Part shown: one piece after another, positions 57,453 to 64,000 of the stretch
How positions within the stretch are numbered: position 1 is the stretch's first letter
How the letters are laid out: each line of letters opens with the position of its first letter
Source: Actinoallomurus purpureus
Lineage (GTDB): Bacteria > Actinomycetota > Actinomycetes > Streptosporangiales > Streptosporangiaceae
Assembly (NCBI RefSeq): GCF_024055795.1
Contig: NZ_JAMXMY010000012.1
Coordinates: forward strand, 208,135 to 272,134
DNA length: 64,000 nucleotides
Reading direction: 5' to 3'
Program-made: the position numbers and the translations under genes
Notes under the pieces: generated by a model
What the model was told of the DNA's origin: nothing
Databases searched by the model: none
Seen by the model: the letters and a program-made list of their open reading frames with translations, nothing else

Positions 57453-58404
57453 CCTTCGCCGACTCGCCCGACTCCCAGGCCGCGACGCACAGCGCGCGCA
57501 GGGCGTCGATGCGGTCGCCCGAGCCGCTGACCGCGAAGCCGGGCCCGACCACCCAGCCACCGCAGCTGTAGGAGCCGTCGGCGTGCCGCACCTCGGGGTG
57601 CGACACGAGCAGGCCGGTCAGATCGGCGGCGAGGTACGTCGGCCGCTGAGCCGCAGGCGCGGCCAGCAGCGCGCGGGCGTCGGTCACCCCGGTCAGCACG
57701 AGCAGGCTGTCGGCACCGCCGTTGTTCGCGCCCTCGATATCGGTGTCGAGGCGATCTCCGACGATCAACGGCCGCTCCGCACCCGTGCGCAGGATCGTCT
57801 CGCGGTGCAACGGCAGTTCGGGTTTGCCGGTGACGATCGGGTCGACATCCGTCGCGGTACGGATGACCTGGATCAGCGCTCCGTTTCCCGGTTTCGGGGG
57901 GCCGCCGGGGCTCGGAATCGTGCGGTCGGCGTTGGACGCGACGAAGAGGGCGCCGGCGGCCACCGCCCGGCCCCCCTCGGCGATCAGCTCGTACGAGAGG
58001 CCCGGCGCGAACCCCTGGACGACGGCCGCGGGCCGCTCGGCGGCGGTCGAGACCGGACGCAGTCCTGCGGCCCGCAGCGCGTGCCGGAGACCGGTGCCGC
58101 CGACCACGAGGACCTTGGATCCGGCCGGCAGCCGCTCCGCGAGGAGCCTGGCGGCGGCCTGGGCGGACGTCACGACGTCCTCGGCCGCGGCGGGTACCCC
58201 GACCTCGGTGATGAGCGCGGCGGTCGCGCTCGGCGTCCGTGAGGCGTTGTTCGTCGCGAACGCCAGGCGCATGCCGCCCGCCCGCACCTTGGCCAGCGCG
58301 TCGGACGCGCCTGGCACGGGGTCATGGCCGATGTAGATCACACCGTCCAGATCCAGGACCGCGACGTCGTAGATCTCCGCGAGCGGCCGGTCGCTGCCTC
58401 GCAT
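57424..58404 (-). CDS. HAD-superfamily IIA phosphatase
   Basis: Protein of 326 residues. Motif I is VLDLDGVIYIG (nucleophile Asp), motif II is FATNNASRTP, and GKPELPLHR and VGDRLDTDIEGANNGG form motifs III and IV. It matches NagD/4-nitrophenylphosphatase-like HAD-IIA enzymes; the natural substrate is unknown. The last 60 residues are an Ala-rich extension. The TPR gene ends two bases upstream of its start, so the pair is probably co-transcribed. Confidence 0.92.
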   Translation of the reverse strand: MRGSDRPLAEIYDVAVLDLDGVIYIGHDPVPGASDALAKVRAGGMRLAFATNNASRTPSATAALITEVGVPAAAEDVVTSAQAAARLLAERLPAGSKVLVVGGTGLRHALRAAGLRPVSTAAERPAAVVQGFAPGLSYELIAEGGRAVAAGALFVASNADRTIPSPGGPPKPGNGALIQVIRTATDVDPIVTGKPELPLHRETILRTGAERPLIVGDRLDTDIEGANNGGADSLLVLTGVTDARALLAAPAAQRPTYLAADLTGLLVSHPEVRHADGSYSCGGWVVGPGFAVSGSGDRIDALRALCVAAWESGESAKAEEALDRLP

Positions 58405-58405
58405 C

Positions 58406-58813
58406 TCATCCCTTCCGGGCTCGCGCGTGCCGCAACGCGGTCGCGTAGTGCTTGTTCTCCGGGCACATCGCGCAGGCGAGCGCCAGGTGCTCGACCGCCT
58501 CCGCGAGGTCGCCGGTGCGGGTCAAGGCCATGCCCAGGCCGAACAGCGCGTAGTCCTCCGCCGGATCGGCCTCGACGATCATACGGAAGTTGGCGGCGGC
58601 CTCGGCGTAGCGCTTCGCTCCGTACTGGGCGCGCGCCAGCGCCTCCCGTACACTCCTGGACGACGGCTCTGCGGCGGCCGCGTGCTCAAGGATCTGGATC
58701 GCGGCGGCCGGGCTGCCGCCGTTGAGCAGCTCAAGACCGCGCTGGTACCACTCGTACACGCCGCCCGCCGGGACACCTCGGGAATCCTGACCGTGATCCG
58801 CACCTTGAACCAT
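58406..58813 (-). CDS. Tetratricopeptide repeat protein (135 residues)
   Basis: Protein of about three TPR-like helical pairs (GLELLNGGSPAAAIQILEHA, YGAKRYAEAAANFRMIVEAD, LGMALTRTGDLAEAVEHLAL) after a short flexible start. Probably a protein-binding scaffold. ATG 58813 has GGAGG five bases upstream. It is divergent from the DUF1015 gene and two bases from the HAD gene. Confidence 0.88.
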   Translation of the reverse strand: MVQGADHGQDSRGVPAGGVYEWYQRGLELLNGGSPAAAIQILEHAAAAEPSSRSVREALARAQYGAKRYAEAAANFRMIVEADPAEDYALFGLGMALTRTGDLAEAVEHLALACAMCPENKHYATALRHARARKG

Positions 58814-58868
58814 GTGTGCCTCCGTTCGTCGACTCCACTTGTGTCCCAACAACGCCGCGGTATCTAAC

Positions 58869-60122
58869 ATGCCCGATGTGACCACTGATCCCGGACTTGC
58901 GCTGCGACCGTTCCGAGCCGTGCGGTACGACACGTCGCAGGTGAGCTCGCTCGCCTCGGTGACGTCCCCGCCGTACGACCTCATCGACGAGGAGTCGCTG
59001 GCGCGGTTCATGGCCGAAGAACCGCACAACGTGGTCCGGCTGATCCTCCCGCAGGAGGACTACCGCGAGGCCGCCCAGACGCTGCGGTCCTGGCTGGCGT
59101 CCGGCATCCTCACCGTGGACGACGAACCCGCGCTGTACGTCTACGAGGAGATCTCCGGCGCGGTCGTCCAGCGCGGCCTGATCGGGGCGGTCGGCGTGCA
59201 CGAGGAGGGGTCCGGTGTGATCCTCCCGCACGAGCACGTGTACCCCGGCCCGGTCCGGGACCGGCTGGCCCTGATGTCGGCGACCGAGGCGAACCTCGAG
59301 CCGATCTTCCTGCTGTACGAGGGCGGTGCCGGCTCGGCCGCAGGCCGCCTGGTGGACGAGATCGCGTCGTCCCTCCCCCCGATGCTGGAGGCGAGCACGG
59401 GCGACGATGTACGGCACCGGCTGTGGGCGATCCGGGACCCCGCCGAACAGGCGAAGATCGCCGAAGATCTGCGCGGGCGCCAGGCGCTCATCGCCGACGG
59501 CCACCACCGCTACGCCACCTACCAGGCGCTGCGCCGACGGTACGCCGGGCCGGGGCCCTGGGACTACGGGCTGGCGCTGCTGGTCGACTCCGTCGCCTAT
59601 CCGCCACGGCTGGGCGCCATCCACCGGGTGCTGCCGGGCCTGCCCCTCTCCGAGGCCGTACGGAACGCGAAGGCGGCGTTCCGCGTCGAGCCGGTCGGCC
59701 CGGACCTTCCGGCCGGGCTCGACCGGCTGGCCGCCCATACCGAGACGGCGTTCCTGCTCGGCGGCGAGGATGGGTTCTTCCTGCTCACCGAGCCGGATCC
59801 GCTCCAGGTGGAACGCTCTATGCCGGAGGAGTCCTCGGACCGGTGGCGGCGCCTGGACACCGCCGTACTGCACCGGCTGCTCATCCCCCGGCTGTGGGGC
59901 ATCGAGGACAACGAGAGCACCGTGCGCATCGTGCACCACGACGCCGCCCGTGCGGTCGCCAAGGCTCGGCGGGCGGGTGGCACCGCCGTGATCCTCAACC
60001 CCCTCAAGGTCCCGGACGTGCTGGCGGTCGCCACCAACGGCGAGAAGGTGCCCCGCAAGTCCACTTCCTTCGGCCCCAAGCCCCGTACGGGCCTGGTCAT
60101 GCGGACCTTCGCGACCGGTTGA
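58869..60122 (+). CDS. DUF1015 family protein
   Basis: Soluble protein of 417 residues matching DUF1015: LALRPFRAVRYD, then VTSPPYDLIDEE, VILPHEHVYPGPVRDRLALM and ADGHHRYATYQALR. The family resembles a SpoOJ/kinase-like fold in places; its activity is not established (a serine kinase has been suggested for SbnI-like relatives). ATG 58869 or GTG 58878 start the conserved part; the longer ATG at 58812 overlaps the divergent TPR start and is not favoured. No clear ribosome site, so the start is uncertain. Confidence 0.9.
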   Translation: MPDVTTDPGLALRPFRAVRYDTSQVSSLASVTSPPYDLIDEESLARFMAEEPHNVVRLILPQEDYREAAQTLRSWLASGILTVDDEPALYVYEEISGAVVQRGLIGAVGVHEEGSGVILPHEHVYPGPVRDRLALMSATEANLEPIFLLYEGGAGSAAGRLVDEIASSLPPMLEASTGDDVRHRLWAIRDPAEQAKIAEDLRGRQALIADGHHRYATYQALRRRYAGPGPWDYGLALLVDSVAYPPRLGAIHRVLPGLPLSEAVRNAKAAFRVEPVGPDLPAGLDRLAAHTETAFLLGGEDGFFLLTEPDPLQVERSMPEESSDRWRRLDTAVLHRLLIPRLWGIEDNESTVRIVHHDAARAVAKARRAGGTAVILNPLKVPDVLAVATNGEKVPRKSTSFGPKPRTGLVMRTFATG

Positions 60123-60129
60123 GGACCTC

Positions 60130-60161
60130 GCCCGCCGCACGCTCACTCGCGCGCGGCGGGC
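60130..60161. terminator. Hairpin between DUF1015 and SSB genes
   Basis: GCCCGCCGC and GCGGCGGGC form a perfect 9-bp stem around 14 bases, seven bases past the DUF1015 stop and before the convergent SSB stop. Confidence 0.55.
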
Positions 60162-60186
60162 TCCACCGGCGACACGTCACCGCCGA

Positions 60187-60684
60187 TCACTTCCGGTCGC
60201 CACCTCCCCGTTCCGCATGGTGACGCCGGATCGCGACCGTGGCCTCCACCTCGTACAGCCCTCTCGGGCCCGCCGGGCCACGCCAGAAACGGTGGCGCAG
60301 GGCTCCGCGGACCTCGATGACGTCGCCGTGCCGCCAGTCACGGACGCCCGGCTGCAGCGAGGGATCGTAGGTGATGCAGCGAATGGTGTCGATGGCGTCC
60401 TGCGGCGACCGGGCGTCCTGATGCTCCACGATGAGCCGCCAGACCGCGACCTGCCCGCCTCCGGGTAACGCCTTCCACTCCGGCACTCCGGAGAGCCGCC
60501 CGATGAGGACGATCTCGTTGACATGGGCCACGGCACCGGTGGCGCCGGACATGGCGGAGGTCTCAGAGACGGCGCCGGACGTGCTCAGGCCGCGTTGGTC
60601 GTCGGGCCGGCGGCCGCCCTGCGTCTCACCGGTCTCGTCGACGACCCGTGTGCCCCGCCGCACGGTCTCCTCGATGTGGTCCAC
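60187..60684 (-). CDS. Single-stranded DNA-binding protein (SSB-like)
   Basis: Protein of 165 residues. An OB-fold of SSB type starts at about residue 54 (HVNEIVLIGRLSGVPEWKAL) and includes VAVWRLIVEHQD and WRHGDVIEVRGALRHRFW. The 50-residue N-terminal extension is polar and probably flexible. It lacks the acidic C-terminal tip that binds partners in main SSB proteins, so it is probably a secondary SSB with a different role. GTG 60684 has GGGGAGC upstream. Divergent from the MBL gene. Confidence 0.82.
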   Translation of the reverse strand: MDHIEETVRRGTRVVDETGETQGGRRPDDQRGLSTSGAVSETSAMSGATGAVAHVNEIVLIGRLSGVPEWKALPGGGQVAVWRLIVEHQDARSPQDAIDTIRCITYDPSLQPGVRDWRHGDVIEVRGALRHRFWRGPAGPRGLYEVEATVAIRRHHAERGGGDRK

Positions 60685-60802
60685 GGTCTGCTCCCCTCGT
60701 GACCGCCACTCTCGACGCCGGTGGCGTTGTCTCTACGATGGGGCGGTCGATGTGAACCGCGTAACCCCGCCCGCCGCATCTGTGGAAAACCGGAGGCGCC
60801 AT

Positions 60803-61729
60803 ATGGACTCGATCACCGATCTGGGCAACGACGTCTTCGAGATCGACACCCGCATGGCCGGGCACCCGCGGATCACCGCCGGCTATCTCATCCGCTCCGA
60901 CCGGCCCTGCCTGGTGGAGACCGGCGCGGGGAACTCCGCGCCGGTCGTTCGCGACGCGCTGGCCGCCGCGGGCATCGGCCCGGCGGACCTGGCGACCGTC
61001 GTGGTCACGCACATTCACCTCGATCACGCGGGCGGGGTCGGCGACATCGCGAAGATGTTCCCCAACGCCGAGGTCGTCGTCCATGAGAAGGGCGCCCGGC
61101 ATCTCGCCGACCCGAGCCGGTTGATGCGCAGCGCCCGCATGGTGTGGGGAGACGCGCTGGACACACTGTTCGGCGACCTCAAGCCCACGGACGCCGTACG
61201 CATCCGGGCGGTGGAGGACGTCGGCGAAGTGGACCTCGGCGGCGGGAGGCGTCTGGAAAGCCACTACTCGCCCGGCCACGCCAAGCATCACGTCGGCCTG
61301 CTCGACTCGCTGACCGGCGATCTGTACGTCGGCGACGCAGCCGGCGTCTACATCCCGGAGACGGCCGACCTGCGTCCCGCCACGCCGCCACCGGACTTCG
61401 ACCTGGACACCGCGCTGACGTCTCTGGAGCGCTTCCGCGCGCTACGGCCGTCGCGCCTGCTCTTCAGCCACTACGGGCCGGTCGGGCTGGTGGACGAGAC
61501 ACTCGACCGGTCCGTGGAAGAGCTGCGGCTGTGGGTCGAGCTCGTCACCGAGGCCCACGACCAGCGCCTCGATCTGGACCACGCGGTGGCCATGGTCCGC
61601 GAGCGCACGGACGGCCGGTACCGGGCGCTCGACCCGGACGCAGATCCGGAGATCGCGGAGAAGGTCGAAATGATCAGCGCGGCGCGCAACAACGTCGCCG
61701 GCATCATGCACGCGCTGGACGCGCGCTGA
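60803..61729 (+). CDS. MBL-fold metallo-hydrolase
   Basis: Protein of 308 residues with the full metal motif THIHLDHAGG, then SPGHAKHHVGLL and VGDAAGVYIPE, typical of MBL hydrolases. The C-terminal helical domain (SHYGPVGLVDETLDRSVEEL) is like those of thioesterase/lactonase-type MBL proteins; the substrate is unknown. ATG 60803 has GGAGG upstream. One of three MBL-fold genes in this window. Confidence 0.92.
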   Translation: MDSITDLGNDVFEIDTRMAGHPRITAGYLIRSDRPCLVETGAGNSAPVVRDALAAAGIGPADLATVVVTHIHLDHAGGVGDIAKMFPNAEVVVHEKGARHLADPSRLMRSARMVWGDALDTLFGDLKPTDAVRIRAVEDVGEVDLGGGRRLESHYSPGHAKHHVGLLDSLTGDLYVGDAAGVYIPETADLRPATPPPDFDLDTALTSLERFRALRPSRLLFSHYGPVGLVDETLDRSVEELRLWVELVTEAHDQRLDLDHAVAMVRERTDGRYRALDPDADPEIAEKVEMISAARNNVAGIMHALDAR

Positions 61730-61885
61730 GGCCTGCCAAGCCGTCCGCGGCGCCCGCCCGTCATCGATCCGGCCGTCGCTTCGTTCGGCGGGGATCCGTT
61801 CGAGACGCCGCATCCGCAGGCGGCCTGGCGGGCCCTCGCGACCGTGGCCGATCACTGGGACCTGGACGCGGAGCCGCGCCGCGCC

Positions 61886-63766
61886 TTACTCGCCCTCCGT
61901 GTCCCCCTGGACGTCTTCGGTCTCGTCGGTGCCCGCGTCAGACTCCGCGTCGGCGAGCTCGGTGTCGATGATCTCCAGACCCTCGAGTTCCGCGTACCGC
62001 TCGGCGGCGTCCGTCTCAGCGTCGCGGTCGGCCGCCGCCGCCCGCGCGAACCAGTCGGCGGCCTCTTCCTCACGGCCCGCGTCGACCAGCGCGTCGGCGT
62101 ACGCGTAGAACAGCCGCGCCGACCACGGCCGCCACCGCTCGTCCTTCAGCTCCGGAACCTGCAGCGCCAGGGCGGCCGCGCCCGGCTGACCGAGATCGCG
62201 ACGGGCGCCCGACTCGACGATGCGCATCTCGATCGCCTCGGCCTGCGGCAGGCGGCGCGCCTCCTCCGACTTCGCCAGGTCGAGGGCGCGCTCCGGACGG
62301 CCGAGCCCTCGCTCGGAGTCGGCCAGGATGGCGAGGTACGCCTCCTGACCGGACAGCCGCCGTGCGGCGCGGAGCTCCGACAGAGCGACCGACCACAGGC
62401 CGGCGTGATAGGCCGCCAGCCCGCACGCCTCGCGGACGATGCCGACCCGCGCCGCGCGGCCACGGGCCGCCAGCGCGTGCTGGTAGGCCGCCTCCGGATC
62501 GTCATCGACCAACCGGCCGGCCATCACCAGGTGACGGGCCACTTCGGTCGCGAGATCCTTCGGCAGGGTCTTGAGCTCGCCCCGCGCCGCGGAGTCGAGC
62601 TCGAAACCCGTGACATCCTCGGGTACCGGCGGACCGGGATCCCGGCGCGGTCGCGGTGCATCCGACGGCCGGTCGTCCCGGCCGGGCCGGCGCGCGCCAC
62701 GCTCGGCGGGCCGACGGCCGCCCTGGGCGTCGTCACGCCGCCGGAAACCGCCTCTCTCGCCTTCGCCGCGGCCTCGGGGACCGCCCCCCTGGGCGTCACG
62801 GAAGTCGCGACGGCCTCCGTCACGACGCTGGGCGCCACCGGCGCCCTCCTCGCGAGGACGGAAACGCTCTGTGCCGCCCTCCTCGCGGGGACGGAACCGC
62901 TCCTTGCCGCCCTCACGGGGCCTGGATCCCTCCTGGCCCTTGTCACGAGGACGGAAGCCTTCACTCTCCCGGCGACGGAACCCGCCCGTTCCACCGCTGG
63001 GACGGTCGTTACGGCGGGGAGCACCCCCAGCGCCCGTACGGGGCCGCGTGGTGTCGTCGCGCGCGAAGCCCGCTCGCCCGCCGGATCGGCTTTCGTCTCG
63101 GCCCGAGGGTTTACGCGGGCTGCCAGGCCGACTGTCGCGCGCACGGAACTCACGGTCGTCGCGGCGCTCGTTACCCTCGGCGTCACGCCTGGAGAAACGC
63201 TCTCCAGGGCGCTGCGGGGAGCGCCCCTCCTGGTCACGCCGGTCCGCCGGACGCCCGCCTGGACGGGGGCCGCCGCGTTCGCTCCGCCATTTACCGGAGG
63301 AAGCGGGGCGCCCGCCTCCGGTAGGAGAACCTCCCCGTCCACGAGAGTCGTCTCGCCGCGGGGAAAAGCTCTTTCCACTCGCCCCCTCGGCGTCACTGCT
63401 GCGGAAGGGCTTCGGCCGACGAGCCTGAGAACGGCCTGTGCCGTCGTCGTCGCGGGCGCTGCCGAAGTCACGCGGTCGCTGAGAACCCCTCGGCTTCTGG
63501 GTGTCGGCCGGCTTCTGGAACCTGCCGGGCCGCCCTGTGCCGGAGCGGTTGCCCGCGGGCCCGGAGCGCTCCCCGCCAGATCCACCCGTGGAGTCATCGC
63601 GCCGCGGCCGAGTTCCCCCGCGGTTGATGGAGCCACCGGACGCCCGCTGGGAACCGCCCTGCCGGCCACGAGATCCGCCAGAGGCACCACCCGGGTGGTC
63701 CTGGCGTCCCGGCCGTGGGCGCCGATCGCGCCCGTCGCCGTCGCGTTGATCTCGTTCCGCGCTCAT
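61886..63766 (-). CDS. Long disordered Arg/Gly-rich protein with C-terminal TPR domain
   Basis: Protein of 626 residues. Roughly the first 370 are a highly charged, low-complexity region rich in Arg, Gly, Asp and Ser, with repeats such as GGTERFRPREEG and GGKERFRPREEG, like RGG/RD regions that bind RNA. The last 220 or so are helical TPR-like repeats (EVARHLVMAGRLVDDDPEAA, YQHALAARGRAARVGIV, ALSELRAARRLSGQEAYLAI), ending with an acidic tail. ATG 63766 and GTG 63769 are both possible; neither has a clear ribosome site. It follows the 5S rRNA gene on the same strand. The function is unknown; an RNA or ribosome link is inference. Confidence 0.8.
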   Translation of the reverse strand: MSAERDQRDGDGRDRRPRPGRQDHPGGASGGSRGRQGGSQRASGGSINRGGTRPRRDDSTGGSGGERSGPAGNRSGTGRPGRFQKPADTQKPRGSQRPRDFGSARDDDGTGRSQARRPKPFRSSDAEGASGKSFSPRRDDSRGRGGSPTGGGRPASSGKWRSERGGPRPGGRPADRRDQEGRSPQRPGERFSRRDAEGNERRDDREFRARDSRPGSPRKPSGRDESRSGGRAGFARDDTTRPRTGAGGAPRRNDRPSGGTGGFRRRESEGFRPRDKGQEGSRPREGGKERFRPREEGGTERFRPREEGAGGAQRRDGGRRDFRDAQGGGPRGRGEGERGGFRRRDDAQGGRRPAERGARRPGRDDRPSDAPRPRRDPGPPVPEDVTGFELDSAARGELKTLPKDLATEVARHLVMAGRLVDDDPEAAYQHALAARGRAARVGIVREACGLAAYHAGLWSVALSELRAARRLSGQEAYLAILADSERGLGRPERALDLAKSEEARRLPQAEAIEMRIVESGARRDLGQPGAAALALQVPELKDERWRPWSARLFYAYADALVDAGREEEAADWFARAAAADRDAETDAAERYAELEGLEIIDTELADAESDAGTDETEDVQGDTEGE

Positions 63767-63806
63767 CACATCAAACCGTTCGCTGGGGGAGCACTGTTGA
63801 CTCCAT

Positions 63807-63838
63807 TGTGCCCTGGACATATGTGTGCCCTGGACATA
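63807..63838. repeat. Direct repeat of 15 bp between 5S terminator and the TPR gene
   Basis: TGTGCCCTGGACATA occurs twice, at 63807-63821 and 63824-63838, two bases apart. It lies in the leader or promoter region of the disordered TPR gene, just after the rRNA terminator, and could be a protein-binding site. Confidence 0.55.
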
Positions 63839-63840
63839 CA

Positions 63841-63870
63841 AAAAGGGCCGCCTCGAAAGGCGGCCCTTTT
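63841..63870 (-). terminator. Intrinsic terminator of the rRNA operon
   Basis: AAAAGGGCCGCCT pairs exactly with AGGCGGCCCTTTT around CGAA; on the minus strand the stem is followed by a U-run. It lies about 10 bases after the 5S 3' end. Confidence 0.9.
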
Positions 63871-63879
63871 CACGTATGT

Positions 63880-63998
63880 GTCCGGCGGTGTCCTACTCTC
63901 CCACACCGTCTCCAGTGCAGTACCATCGGCGCTGAAAGGCTTAACTTCCGGGTTCGGAATGGGACCGGGTGTTTCCCTCTCGCCATAACCACCGAAAC
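63880..63998 (-). rRNA. rrf: 5S ribosomal RNA
   Basis: On the minus strand the sequence starts GTTTCGGTGGTTATGGCGAG and contains the conserved 5S blocks CCCATTCCGAACCCGGAAGT, AAGCCTTTCAGCGCCGATGG and GGGAGAGTAGGACACCGCCG. The length is about 119 bases. It should be the last gene of an rRNA operon whose 23S and 16S lie beyond the right edge. Confidence 0.96.
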
Positions 63999-64000
63999 GA

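Noticed and set aside
61844..63988. 714-codon plus-strand ORF across the TPR gene and 5S rRNA
   Set aside because: Runs through the rRNA gene and its terminator; composition reflects the complementary repeats.

Overview
The window is uniformly GC-rich (codon third positions almost all G or C). It carries marker genes of the Actinomycetota: rbpA, whiA, a whiA-yvcK-rapZ-uvrC block, opcA beside zwf, steA/steB, and tlyA-nadK-recN. With the P450 and GH92 genes this suggests a soil actinomycete of the Streptomyces/Actinomadura type. I cannot fix the genus by eye.

Left end (1-11.2 kb): the 3' part of a NarL-type two-component system; a two-gene redox unit made of a ferredoxin fused to its reductase followed by a cytochrome P450; a secreted GH92 mannosidase with a LacI-type palindrome in front; two membrane proteins (DUF2871 and a PrsW-like protease with a repeat tail); and heme O synthase ctaB. 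From 11.5 to 20.2 kb there is a co-directional pentose-phosphate cluster, tkt-tal-pgi-zwf-opcA-pgl, with overlapping starts and stops in its last three genes.

At 20.3-25.8 kb the region is more accessory. It has a methyltransferase, a FhuF-type Fe-S protein and a hypothetical gene. Then comes a patch of decayed DNA (TnpB tail, flavin monooxygenase remnant, IS66 tail with an internal stop) around an intact Tat-exported amidase, followed by a ClpP-like protein that has lost catalytic residues.

From 25.9 to 44 kb the core genes are mostly on the minus strand: an ACT-GNAT protein, glyA under a ZTP riboswitch, rbpA, secG, the glycolytic set gap-pgk-tpiA with DasR-like sites upstream, whiA-yvcK-rapZ-uvrC, two Rieske lipoproteins with a BlaI-like dyad, uvrA with an SOS box, and two MBL-fold hydrolases. 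From 44 to 57 kb lie a MarR regulator, terC behind a yybP-ykoY (Mn2+) riboswitch, a translationally coupled envelope cluster (steA-steB-MraY-like-MurJ-glycosyltransferase), recN behind an SOS box and a possible coupled leader ORF, and nadK-tlyA. The right end has a SCP2 protein, a HAD phosphatase, TPR and DUF1015 proteins, a divergent SSB/MBL pair, a long disordered TPR protein, and a 5S rRNA gene with its terminator, which marks the 3' end of an rRNA operon entering from the right.

The best candidates for second looks are the fused electron-transfer/P450 unit, the paired DasR-like sites next to gap, the SOS leader ORF coupled to recN, and the inactive ClpP homologue. I did not see a CRISPR array, prophage or intact insertion sequence.
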